34,076 bases of DNA from Candidatus Levyibacteriota bacterium (GTDB lineage: Bacteria > Patescibacteriota > Microgenomatia > Levybacterales > UBA12049), in NCBI GenBank assembly GCA_013816255.1, contig JACDET010000004.1, positions 18,298 through 52,373 on the forward strand, read 5' to 3'. The notes beneath the pieces were generated by a model. The model was not told the DNA's origin. It searched no databases and was given only the letters and a program-made list of their open reading frames with translations. Shown here in pieces: positions 6,141 to 15,800 of the stretch. How positions within the stretch are numbered: the first letter of the stretch is position 1; each line of letters opens with the position of its first letter. Made by a program: the position numbers and the translations under genes.

Positions 6141-9077
6141 TTACGGAGCGACTTCTTCAAGAGTAGTTCGCTGCAAACGAATAAACTCCGGGAGGTTAAG
6201 AACAAAGTCTAAGCGCTGTGTCAATTGCAGCGCAGGTGTGGAAGCATTATTTCCACAAAGATCTCGATTGTTCTGTAATGATCCACCTTTTCTTGCTGCG
6301 TTCACAATAAGCGTTCCTTCTACATTGAGTCTGAGATCTGAGCAGTTATTGTTGCTCTGCATAATAAATGATCGGTCAGTACTAAAAATACCTGATAAAT
6401 TAGCTATTATCACGGGAGCTGGACTACCAACAGTTGATGAAACGATAATATTCCCTGAAGCTGAAAAAACTGATGAAGAGGTGACAGGAGTAATTATATT
6501 GCCTCGAAGAGTGAGGTCCCCATTTATAAGGAAAACATATTTCCTGTTTGGTAGAAATGTGTGCGTATTTAATAGTACACTACTATTGGATTGATATACT
6601 CCCTGAGGTAAATTAACAGGAAGCGTGCAATTGGAAACTGTACAAACTGTGGAAAGATTTATAGGCGGAGTATCTGTCGTTTGTGCTTTTGCACTAAGAT
6701 AGGCATAGGACGAAAAGATACCTCCAGTATTTGGTGGAGTATAAACCTCTGGATATGCTGAACCCCCAACAACTTGGTTTGTAGAGGATGCATTACCAGG
6801 GGTAAATAATGGCGTTCCACTCCCTGTAAAGACAATTCCGGGAGACGTGCAGGAAGTATTGGTCGTCAGTGCTGATTGTCCGACGGGAACTGGATTGGTA
6901 ACGCCAGCATCATTACGGAAATTGCCACAAACCGACTGAATCCAAGGTAAAGAGTTATTAATGCCAAAATTAAGATTTGCGATATTGAGTGCACATGTTG
7001 CTCCTTGCGCCCCATTTGTATTACACGAAGGACCGACTGTTACTTGAAACGACGGTGGAGGACCATTTCGCGGGTATGATATGAAATATCCTATTGGAAG
7101 TGACGTATAGGAAACAGTCACTACCCCTGCGCTGAGATTATTTATCTTGTAGGTCCCCCCCGGACCAGTTGTAACATTTCCCGTACTTGCAGCAATACCC
7201 GGTGTCCCTGCATAGTTACGTTCACCTGCATCTTTTATACCGTTACCATTCTCATCAATAAACACTTGGCCATCAATGGTATATCTCTGCGCATTACCGA
7301 AATTAATAGTACTTATATTTCCATCTGTAATGGCAATGTCATATGCACTGTTTGTTGTAGCGGACCATCCAGGTTGGACGACTTGGGCTACCCGATAGGT
7401 GTTGGTACATAAACCTGTAAAGGTATAATTACCATTTACGCTAGTAACTTTTGAGCGCGCAGCACCTCCTGAGAGCTGTACTGTCCAACCGGCCAGTCCT
7501 TCTTCACCTGTATCTTTTAAAAGATTGGTATTTTTGTCATTATAAACTACACCTGTAATCTTGCCAGTCGGGAGAATCTCGGTAGAAATATCTCGAAAAA
7601 TGGTACTGAGCGTTCCATCGGTTGGATCATTATAATATTTACCTCCATTTGTTGCAGCAATTTGCTTTAGAAAATCCTCGTTAAAAGACTTACCTCCCTC
7701 TCCAATTCCAATAGAGTAGTAAACAGTGTCGTATGCGTTAACACCAACAATTATCTCATCCATTGCAGCATTTTCTGCAATATCATCATCGACATACCGA
7801 CCATTAGAAGTGACTATTTCGTTTGCAACCCCATCAGTCATAAAGATAACTTTTTTCTGCGCGTTTTTATTTCCATTTTTCTTTAATTCCTCATTTATCA
7901 AATTGGCACCACATTCATGGCATGTTCCATTTACAGTATCTATTGCACTTATTGCGCTTTTTACTTGGGCAAAGTTATTGGTTAATCCGACGGTTATTGC
8001 TGTGTCTGGATTGTCCGGGAAATTTGCACTTGATGAAAATTCTATAAGCCCGATCTTGGCTGAAGGAAGATCCGTCGCTATGATGTCAACAAATTCGTTT
8101 GCAGCTGCTTTGGCTACATTTATTTTGGAATCTCCTGTTGTAGGGTCAGTATTATCCATACTATCTGAATTATCAATAGCAATAATAATATCCGCAGTCC
8201 CAGCAGTACAAACTCCAGCAGCTCCTGTTGTTGACTGTTTCACACCAAAATTAACAATCCGACTAGCCGTCAAGGTAAATGTATTTGTATTCGGCGTTGT
8301 TGACCGATAACCCGGAGGAACTGTCACAGCAACCGTATATTTCCTCCCTGTAACTGTAGTAGGGAAAGAATAATTACCGCTCGTATCTGTTTGTGTCTGC
8401 AAAGTTGCTGAACCTGAACTGATCAATTTTACGGTCGCATTAACAAACGATGTGTCTGATCCATCTATCTTACTGTTTGCATTATTATCGACAAAAACAT
8501 TTCCTGTAATTGCGAACCGAGAGGTACTTCCTGTATAGGTAATATTTTGCAACGTCAATGTACTTCCAGAATTATTTAAATCCACACCTGATAGCGTACT
8601 GAAGTTTCCATCCCAGCCTACAGGTGTAATTATCGAAAAACTATGGGGATTGGTACTGCAATCAAATGAAGATTGTCCATAAAAATATGCCATATAATCA
8701 TCAGTTGTCCCGTCTAGATTCGTATCTATTCTTTTGGTTAACTGCTCGTCCCTGTTCTGATTCCACTCTTCATCGTTATCATCATTACCATTTTGATTGC
8801 CATCACTGTTCTCTAAGTTATCCCACGTTTCAAAGTAATATTCTCCATCTGCATTGGTTTTTGCATATCGCCATTGCACGCCATTATTATCCCATCCCTT
8901 ATCATTCCATTTCACCCAAACTCCTGCAATGGGAGCGTTTGTTCCTTGCGTCACAACTTTTCCTTTGACATTCTGTGTTACTGCCTCTACTTGTGACGGA
9001 ATAGTTATGCTAAACGCAGTAAAAACCAAGAGCGTCACAAATATATGTAAAAGTATTTTAATTGATAATAATTTCAT
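6141..9077 (-). CDS. Large secreted SdrD-like/VWA-domain surface protein
   Basis: The 978-residue product starts MKLLSIKILLHIFV, a typical signal peptide ending near residue 32; this ATG is preferred over one 33 nt upstream. A carboxypeptidase-regulatory-like beta domain (about 35-190) comes first, then an SdrD B-like domain (about 190-280, FVDNNANSKIDGSD). A von Willebrand A domain follows (about 296-500) with an intact MIDAS DNSDS at 302-306 and FMTDG near 413. Two more SdrD B-like domains (from about 505 and 600) carry Ca-binding loops such as NDKNTNLLKDTGE and DENGNGIKDAGE. The C-terminal third is beta-rich with several Cys and ends EFIRLQRTTLEEVAP. No LPxTG motif or C-terminal membrane helix is seen. 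The gene overlaps the parvulin gene by 20 nt, implying coupled translation. An adhesin or cell-surface structural role is likely. Confidence 0.93.
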   Translation of the reverse strand: MKLLSIKILLHIFVTLLVFTAFSITIPSQVEAVTQNVKGKVVTQGTNAPIAGVWVKWNDKGWDNNGVQWRYAKTNADGEYYFETWDNLENSDGNQNGNDDNDEEWNQNRDEQLTKRIDTNLDGTTDDYMAYFYGQSSFDCSTNPHSFSIITPVGWDGNFSTLSGVDLNNSGSTLTLQNITYTGSTSRFAITGNVFVDNNANSKIDGSDTSFVNATVKLISSGSATLQTQTDTSGNYSFPTTVTGRKYTVAVTVPPGYRSTTPNTNTFTLTASRIVNFGVKQSTTGAAGVCTAGTADIIIAIDNSDSMDNTDPTTGDSKINVAKAAANEFVDIIATDLPSAKIGLIEFSSSANFPDNPDTAITVGLTNNFAQVKSAISAIDTVNGTCHECGANLINEELKKNGNKNAQKKVIFMTDGVANEIVTSNGRYVDDDIAENAAMDEIIVGVNAYDTVYYSIGIGEGGKSFNEDFLKQIAATNGGKYYNDPTDGTLSTIFRDISTEILPTGKITGVVYNDKNTNLLKDTGEEGLAGWTVQLSGGAARSKVTSVNGNYTFTGLCTNTYRVAQVVQPGWSATTNSAYDIAITDGNISTINFGNAQRYTIDGQVFIDENGNGIKDAGERNYAGTPGIAASTGNVTTGPGGTYKINNLSAGVVTVSYTSLPIGYFISYPRNGPPPSFQVTVGPSCNTNGAQGATCALNIANLNFGINNSLPWIQSVCGNFRNDAGVTNPVPVGQSALTTNTSCTSPGIVFTGSGTPLFTPGNASSTNQVVGGSAYPEVYTPPNTGGIFSSYAYLSAKAQTTDTPPINLSTVCTVSNCTLPVNLPQGVYQSNSSVLLNTHTFLPNRKYVFLINGDLTLRGNIITPVTSSSVFSASGNIIVSSTVGSPAPVIIANLSGIFSTDRSFIMQSNNNCSDLRLNVEGTLIVNAARKGGSLQNNRDLCGNNASTPALQLTQRLDFVLNLPEFIRLQRTTLEEVAP

Positions 9078-9960
9078 ACTGGGTTTTTTGACCTTCGTAC
9101 CAAGCGTCAAAGCTATTTATTGGCGTCTCTGCTGTCTTTTGTTTCACTTGTGCAAACATATACAGTGCATCTAGCTCCACATTTCTTTCACTATCCTTTG
9201 CTTTGGCTAAATAGATTGCTGAAACTTCACCTACATTTAATCTGCGTATACTAGTATCAAAGGCAGGATCAAGCGTTATTGCTTCATCTTGTTTTACTTT
9301 AAAAGGCAAAAGCGCGTTTGTTTTATATGATGTAGGATCAATTTGCGCCAAACTTGTATCATTTCTTATAGCTTCAGCAGCTCGCTCAATTGTCATTTGT
9401 TTATTCTTTACAGCCTGATGGAGGGAGGTGATTTTGGAAAGTGCAAGTGCTTTTCCGGCTTCAGGACCAATAGGTGCGGGAATTGTATTCCCAAACCAAA
9501 TAGAAATAACGTTACCTTCCAAGGCGTACGATTTCTCTTCAATACGATCCTTTACACCTTCTACCATTTGTATTCTTTTCAGATAATCTTTCGTTGCACT
9601 ATCATAAACTGATGCATCGAGCGTTATAAGTCCTTCTTTAGCACCTGCCTGGAGAATAATTGAATCTTTGACGATTTTTTTAAGAAGAAGCTGCTCTCGG
9701 ATTATATCAGCTTGCGGTGGATATGAAGTCAGCTCCAAATCTAAATCATTCTTATAGATACGTTCCTCGCCTACTCTTGCAATAATATCATTTGGTTTTG
9801 CAGTATCTAAGTTTGTTGGTACAGTAACAGCCGTATCTGCCGGTGCTGCTTTTTTTGTAAAGAACGTTGTTTGCAAAATATAACCAACCATAAAAACGAC
9901 GATAAGACCGAAAACGACACCAAGTAATAATTGTACTTTTGTATTGTTTAAAATATTCAT
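9058..9960 (-). CDS. Membrane-anchored SurA/PrsA-like parvulin-type chaperone
   Basis: The 300-residue product has a single N-terminal membrane helix (about 11-31) and an exported remainder. The region from about 55 (ARVGEERIYKNDLDLEL) resembles the start of SurA/PrsA N-domains, V-x-G-x-x-I-x-x-x-D-L. Residues about 165-290, with NVGEVSAIYLAKAKDSERN, resemble a divergent parvulin prolyl isomerase domain. I see no clear conserved isomerase residues, so a pure holdase role is possible. Its ATG overlaps the stop of the membrane-bound Clp gene by 4 nt (ATGA), and its end overlaps the VWA protein start by 20 nt. Context suggests that it helps fold the large surface protein outside the membrane. 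Confidence 0.82.
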   Translation of the reverse strand: MNILNNTKVQLLLGVVFGLIVVFMVGYILQTTFFTKKAAPADTAVTVPTNLDTAKPNDIIARVGEERIYKNDLDLELTSYPPQADIIREQLLLKKIVKDSIILQAGAKEGLITLDASVYDSATKDYLKRIQMVEGVKDRIEEKSYALEGNVISIWFGNTIPAPIGPEAGKALALSKITSLHQAVKNKQMTIERAAEAIRNDTSLAQIDPTSYKTNALLPFKVKQDEAITLDPAFDTSIRRLNVGEVSAIYLAKAKDSERNVELDALYMFAQVKQKTAETPINSFDAWYEGQKTQYEIIIN

Positions 9961-12368
9961 TTCGTTACCTCCGTATGTAACGCCCCTGTACCATCAATTG
10001 AAAACGCGACTGTACAACCCCGGTCAATCTCTTTCGTTAACCGCTTTTGGGCAATCATATCTTCAACTGTATCTTGCAGATATCGACGCAGTGGTCGTGC
10101 TCCAAAGTCTTGGTCGTATCCTTCTTTGGTAATCTTCTCAATAACAGCCTCATCAAACGTAAGTGTAATATCTTGTTTTTGCATCGTCTTAGTCAATGCA
10201 TCAAGCATCAATTTCGTCACAGCAGTAATTTGCTCAGGACCAAGTGGTTTGAAGGTGACCACGTCATCAAAACGGTTAAGTAGTTCCGGCTTAAAGATAC
10301 CTTTTGTTTGAAGTTGCTCCAAAAGGCGCTGCTCAAACGCTTTATTAATAGCCGTTCCTTTTGCAACTTCCTCACGGATAAATTCAGATCCAGCATTGGA
10401 TGTAGCAATAATGATCGCATTACGAAATGATACGGTTGTTCCTTTATTATCAGTCAGTCGCCCATCATCGAGTACTTGCAGAAATAGGTTATGAATTGAT
10501 GGATGTGCTTTTTCAAATTCATCAAGCAGAATAAGTGAAGCAGGATTATCATGAACCTTATCAGTCAATTGTCCTCGCTCTTCTCCTTCTCCAGGTGCAG
10601 CACCAAGAAAACGCTTTAACCCGTTCTCATCAGTATATTCACTCATATCAAGCCTGATCATTTTCTCCTCGCCTCCATAATAGAACTGCGCTAATGCTTT
10701 GGCAGTTTCTGTTTTTCCCACACCCGTTGGGCCTAAGAAAAGAAATGAAATTGGACGTTCGCTTGTGGTCATACCTGAGCGGACTCTACGCATTGCTTCA
10801 CTGATCGCTGTAACTGCTGCATCTTGTGCGATAACACGTTCATGCAACTTATCTTCCAAATGCAACAATAAATCAATCTCCTTACCAGTTGGCAAAGCAA
10901 TTGCTACGTGACTTGTCGCTTCAACTTTTTTAACAACATCTGCTTCAAGTACCATTTTGCGGTGTGTTTTCTCAAACGTTGGGCGCTCTTTTTCTTGCGC
11001 AATAGCATTGGCAACCGTCTCCAGAAGTGAAATGGCACTTCCCGGAAGCACTTGATCTTGATAAAAACGGTTTGCTAGCTCAACAGCACTGACTAACGCA
11101 CGATAACTAATAATTACTTTGTACCGTTCTTCGATCTTGGTTGCTTCCCCAAGTGCCATCTGCACCGCAGTTTCCTGTGTAATCTCGCGAAGATCGACTA
11201 TTGTGAATGCTTCACGTAATGGATTTTTTTCCATATAAGTTTTATAATTTCCGGTTGTTATTGTGGCAATAACAGGTACAGATCCGCTCTTCAGATACGG
11301 AAGCAATGCACCGGAAAGATCGATCCCGTAAGACGTTGCGCCTAATATATTTTGGAAATCAGGAATATATACCAACACATCATTGGCATGTGATATCTCG
11401 GCAATAATCTGCTGCAGACGTGATTCCAAATCACTTCTATTGCCAGCTCCCGCAGTCAAAGCACCGACGAGTAACTGAAATACTCTTTTGTGATCAAGAT
11501 AGCCTCCAATACTGCCTGTAAAACTATGGTATGCCAGTGCACGCACCAAGTTTTCTTTGCCTGCGCCAATATCTCCAACAAGGAGTACATTATTATTTTC
11601 AACTTTTGTTAGACCTTCAAGCATTGTTTTGAATTCTGCTTCTCTCCCGCTAATTAATGGTTCAGTCCTGAGTGCATAATTTGTAAATTGTGCGGTATAT
11701 TTCCTCGTTTCAGGTGTCCAACCAGAAACAAGTGCTTCACCGATGCCACCGCCGTTGAAATGTACTCTGAGTTGTTTTGGCGTTTCTTCATCAGGCATAT
11801 CAAGCCGTACCCATGAGAGTATGTTGTACAGATCAGCAATTTTGAGCTGTTTGGCGAAAAGTATTTTTGTGTCATCTTCAATTAAGAATAAATAGGCTAC
11901 AAAAACATCAAGTGTCGTCACATATTTGCCTTTAAAGGTTTGCGCCGTCTGGAATGCGCTTTGTGCAAGTAAGTGCTTTTGGACTTCTGTGACGACAATG
12001 TCGCGACTTGTGATGTTCGCTTTTTGCATGACGAGTTTGATTTGAGGATAGGTAATCAGTTTGTGGATAAGTCTTGACGTATTTGGTTCGGTAACAAAGC
12101 CATAGAGGGCGGGAAGCGTAAACGACTCGTACATATGTTCTTCTTTATTTTTCGCGACAGGAATTGTCGGCATTGCACGGCTTATTTTGTAGTGAAAAAA
12201 CACCTCAAACATAACGAGTATATTGAAGAGAAAAAGAGCAATTTTTGGCGAAATATTATTTGCAACTTGATACAAAACTAGCGCAAACAAAAGCATAAAC
12301 GCGACAAGACGGATACTCCGAATAAGAGCAGTTCGATAAAAATGATAGAGTCGAGCAGATAATTCCAT
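9957..12368 (-). CDS. Membrane-anchored Clp-like double AAA+ ATPase with degenerate first ring
   Basis: The 803-residue product has two N-terminal membrane helices (about 20-36 and 42-60), a Clp-N-like helical region (about 95-190), and two AAA+ modules. Module 1 is degenerate: its P-loop reads GDIGAGKE (265-272), with Glu in place of Ser/Thr, and the Walker B region reads VLVYIPDF (331-338) without the catalytic Glu. Module 2 has GPTGVGKT (546-553) and LILLDE (612-617), so it should hydrolyse ATP. Where Clp proteins have the G-Y-V-G pore loop, it reads GAAPGEGEERG. The family's [ILV]-G-[FL] ClpP loop is not seen. The ATG at 12368 is preferred over an in-frame TTG 21 nt upstream. It follows a small membrane-protein gene by 2 nt. 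A membrane-localised remodelling role is inferred. Confidence 0.93.
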   Translation of the reverse strand: MELSARLYHFYRTALIRSIRLVAFMLLFALVLYQVANNISPKIALFLFNILVMFEVFFHYKISRAMPTIPVAKNKEEHMYESFTLPALYGFVTEPNTSRLIHKLITYPQIKLVMQKANITSRDIVVTEVQKHLLAQSAFQTAQTFKGKYVTTLDVFVAYLFLIEDDTKILFAKQLKIADLYNILSWVRLDMPDEETPKQLRVHFNGGGIGEALVSGWTPETRKYTAQFTNYALRTEPLISGREAEFKTMLEGLTKVENNNVLLVGDIGAGKENLVRALAYHSFTGSIGGYLDHKRVFQLLVGALTAGAGNRSDLESRLQQIIAEISHANDVLVYIPDFQNILGATSYGIDLSGALLPYLKSGSVPVIATITTGNYKTYMEKNPLREAFTIVDLREITQETAVQMALGEATKIEERYKVIISYRALVSAVELANRFYQDQVLPGSAISLLETVANAIAQEKERPTFEKTHRKMVLEADVVKKVEATSHVAIALPTGKEIDLLLHLEDKLHERVIAQDAAVTAISEAMRRVRSGMTTSERPISFLFLGPTGVGKTETAKALAQFYYGGEEKMIRLDMSEYTDENGLKRFLGAAPGEGEERGQLTDKVHDNPASLILLDEFEKAHPSIHNLFLQVLDDGRLTDNKGTTVSFRNAIIIATSNAGSEFIREEVAKGTAINKAFEQRLLEQLQTKGIFKPELLNRFDDVVTFKPLGPEQITAVTKLMLDALTKTMQKQDITLTFDEAVIEKITKEGYDQDFGARPLRRYLQDTVEDMIAQKRLTKEIDRGCTVAFSIDGTGALHTEVTK

Positions 12369-12370
12369 AT

Positions 12371-12697
12371 TTATAAAAACAGTAACCAAATTGTTGCAAA
12401 CGGTAAAAAGATATATCCGATAAAGACAGTTACCTCAAAGAGGAGCAAGAGTATAAGCATGAGCAGATTCGCTAGAATTAGCCACGTCTTTACAAACATT
12501 CCTACAGCAACAGAAAAGGCAACAAGCCCTTGCCTATATTCATTCTTTATTGGCTTAAAGTATGTTTTGAGAAAAAGTGGTAATGAAAATAGTTGCAGGA
12601 ATGATCTATTGAGTGAAAAAAAGAACTTTAAAAGAGCCAACGGACTTTCAAAGAACCAAAACTTGAGAAACATTACAGGCAGGACTAAATAATTCAT
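12371..12697 (-). CDS. Small polytopic membrane protein
   Basis: The 108-residue product is strongly hydrophobic. Likely helices span about 5-25, 30-45, 57-72 and 75-105, with a basic loop (KTYFKPIKNEYRQG) between the first and second halves. I do not recognise the family. Its stop lies 2 nt before the start of the membrane-anchored Clp-like ATPase, so it leads a tight four-gene unit (this gene, Clp-like, parvulin, VWA protein). It may be an assembly partner of the ATPase. A palindromic repeat element occupies most of its leader. Confidence 0.82.
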   Translation of the reverse strand: MNYLVLPVMFLKFWFFESPLALLKFFFSLNRSFLQLFSLPLFLKTYFKPIKNEYRQGLVAFSVAVGMFVKTWLILANLLMLILLLLFEVTVFIGYIFLPFATIWLLFL

Positions 12698-12708
12698 AGT
12701 AAAACGAA

Positions 12709-12774
12709 TGTCATGCTAAACTTGATTCAGCATCTCTTCCATTACAAAGATTCCGAAACAAGTTCGGAATGACA
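12709..12774. repeat. Palindromic element, TGTCAT...ATGACA family, copy A
   Basis: This 66-bp element begins TGTCATGCTAAA and ends AGTTCGGAATGACA. Its right half pairs as ATTCCGAA...TTCGGAAT, and the left half forms a weaker ATGCT...AGCAT hairpin. It shares its right half almost exactly with copy B at 25812-25871. It sits in the 154-bp gap between the clp gene and the small membrane-protein gene. Confidence 0.78.
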
Positions 12775-12783
12775 CCTCTCTTT

Positions 12784-12812
12784 AGTATATGCAGTACAGT
12801 TAAGAAATACAA
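12784..12812 (-). promoter_or_regulatory. Possible promoter of the membrane-Clp/parvulin/VWA unit
   Basis: TATACT (12784-12789) is preceded 17 bp upstream by TTGTAT (12807-12812), a weak -35. If used, the transcript would carry palindromic element A in its leader of roughly 80 nt. Confidence 0.28.
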
Positions 12813-12851
12813 TGGAATTGAGGATCAAAAAGTTCTCTAAATGTTGGCAAG

Positions 12852-15800
12852 TTACTCAATCTCGTCCTGACGGGTTTGTGGGGCGACGTAATTGATACGT
12901 CTAAATGATGCTGGAATACCTGAGTAATTATATGGGCTTGCAGTTGGTTGCATAGCAGCACCATTTGATGCGACGCCACTTGTCGGAATGCTGTCAACAG
13001 CAGATGGAGCAGGCGGTGACTGGAACACAGGCCCAGTTGCTTGTGCTGGCGGAGGCATTTGTGATGGTGCACTTGGTGTTGTAGCCGGATACGCAGATGG
13101 CGTTATGACAGATTGATCAGTCTGTGTCGGAGCTGGTGTCATTGGTGCTGGAGCAGATGCATCAGTAGTCACAGGTGTTTGCGGCATTTCTTGTGCTACA
13201 CCTGTTGGTGCTGCTGGGGTTTCGCTTGGAGACACTTGACCCAATGAACTTGGAACTGCTGATTGATCATCAGAAGGTTGTGCTAGATTTGGGTCTGTTG
13301 GTGCTGGCTGTTCATCAATTGGAGCAGGAGTTCCATTTCCTGTGCTAGCATCAGTTGCTGCTTGATCTGGAGAGCCGTCTGCACTAGCTTGTCCGTCTGC
13401 TGGTGAAGTTGCAGATTCATCACCTGCTACTGCAATCCCTGCAGTTTGCATGACCAAAAGCGCGATTTCATCTTTTTTAACACATGCTGCCTGCATCTGA
13501 TCCATAAGGCTTTGCATTTCGTCCATTGTTGCTGTCTCTTTGAAAGCTAGAAGTGCTCCTGCAAGCAAATTACCCTTTCCATTTGCCTCGTTCACTTTGG
13601 ATTGAACTCCAGTATAAAGCTCTCGCTCTTGAGGCGTTTCAGCAGTCATTGGACTCATAACCAAAAGTATGGTTTGTTTTAATTTTCGCAGCGGCTGATT
13701 TTTAATTTCACTTTCAATCACCTGCAATATCTCTGTTGCCAATGGATCGCCAGCTTCATTTGCCCTTTCAAGCTGTACTTTTATCTGCATAATGTCATCA
13801 TCTGATGTGATGTCAGTAATTGCAAGAATAGCTGTAGCAATTTCATTATTTTCGGCTTTTGCTTTAGAAATCTTGTCATACAGAACGCTGAACTTTGCTT
13901 TATTTTCTTTGTCCGCGAGATAAAGAGGATTGATAAGTTGTTTCAAAACATTCTTGAATTTCGTCACAGGTTCTTCTTCATGCGCTGCTTCAGCTTCGTC
14001 CACAACTTCTTTATTCACTGCAATAAGGATTTCCTCGGCCAAACTATCTCCGTCATCTTGTGCTTTTTTGAGCTCAATCATAAGCTCATCAATCGCTGCT
14101 TCAGGTGTTGTCTCATTGACGGCTAAGATTTTGACAGCTAAAGCATTACCGCGTTGACTTTCAGCATTTAACTTCTCATGTAATTCCATGAATCTGAGCT
14201 TTTTATCTGGCTGTTTGATATCATTTGGGTGAATAATCTCGAGTAAAATCTTCTTAAGCTTTAGTGAGGCTTGAATTTGCTGTGCCATACTGGATGCGAG
14301 ATCCATGATTGCAACGGCCAATGAGTCGCCTTTTGCTTTTGCCTCTTCAATTTCTTTTCTGAGGGTTTGAATCTGTTTGAGATCTGTTGAAACGGTAACT
14401 TCCAAAACAGCACTTGCCATTTTATTGTTTTCAGACCGGGCTTGAAGAAGCTGATCGTGGAGTACAATAAACCTTTGGCGGTCGTTAATACTTACAACAC
14501 TTTCAGGATTAGCGAGTTGCATCAGCACTGTTCTGAATTGTTCATCACTCAGTGGAGCCATAGTTGCGGCAGCTCCGCCTTTGTTGAAGATAAATTCATT
14601 GGTATTGTCACTGTAATCAATAACAATCGTGTCCCCTGGTACAAACTTCTTCGAAATTATTGCCAATGCAATTGGGTTTTCAATAGCTGTTTGGACAAGT
14701 CTTCTCAGTGGTCGCGCACCGTAAACAGGGTCATACCCATCTTTTGCAAGCTGTGCAATAGCTTTTTCGGTAATTTGGAGATTATAGCCTTGTTCTTTGA
14801 GGAGTTTTGCGGTCTTTGCAATAGCAAGCCTGGCGATTCCGGCCATGTGTTCAGGCTGGAGTGGTTTGAAGATAACAACCTCGTCAAAACGGTTTAAAAG
14901 TTCGGGACGGAAGAATTTAATCAATTCTTCTTTGACTTTCAGTGTCATATCTTTAAACGTTCTTTCAAATTCTTCAGGAGATTTCTTAGCTTTTGGATCA
15001 ATTGTACTTAAGAACTGTTGAATTATCGCACTTCCAATGTTACTCGTACAGATAACAATTGTATTCTTAAATGAAATTGTATTGCCTTTGTTATCGGTCA
15101 AGCGACCATCTTCAAGGAGCTGTAACAAGACGTTAAAGACATCAGGATGTGCTTTTTCGATTTCGTCAAACAATACAATTGAATACGGCTTCTTCCGAAC
15201 TGCTTCAGTCAATTGTCCACCCTCTTCATATCCGACATAGCCTGGAGGCGCACCAATCAGCTTGGCAACTTCGTGCTTTTCCATATACTCTGACATATCA
15301 AGACGAGCCATAGCATCATCTTTACCAAACAAGAGTTCCGCAAGTGTCTTCGCAAGTTCAGTTTTACCGACACCGGTAGGACCTAAGAAAACAAAAGATG
15401 CAATTGGACGGTTAGCCGCAGCCAAACCAATTCTTCCACGTCGTACAGCTTCAGAAACAGCACTCACTGCTTGCTCTTGGTCAATCATGCGGTGGTGGAT
15501 CCGGTCTTCAAGCTTGAGAAGCTTTTCACTTTCATCTTCAGTAAGCTTGGTAATAGGAATACCAGTCCATGCACTTACTACTTTTTCAATATCAGCCTTT
15601 TTAATCGAAGTATCTCCTCCACCTCTATTGCCTGCGTCAATTTGCAACTTTACCTCAGATGCTGCTTCATCAAGAAGATCAATTGCCTTGTCTGGCAAGA
15701 AGCGCTCACCAATATATTTTTTTGATAATTTGACACATTCCTTCAATGCATCATCAGGAATTTGAATTCTGTGAAACTTTTCATACTTTGGTCTGATAAC

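Noticed and set aside
7726-8310. Long plus-strand open frame opposite the VWA protein
   Set aside because: It is antisense to a clear coding sequence with recognisable domains, shows no family motif and has biased residue content typical of a shadow frame.
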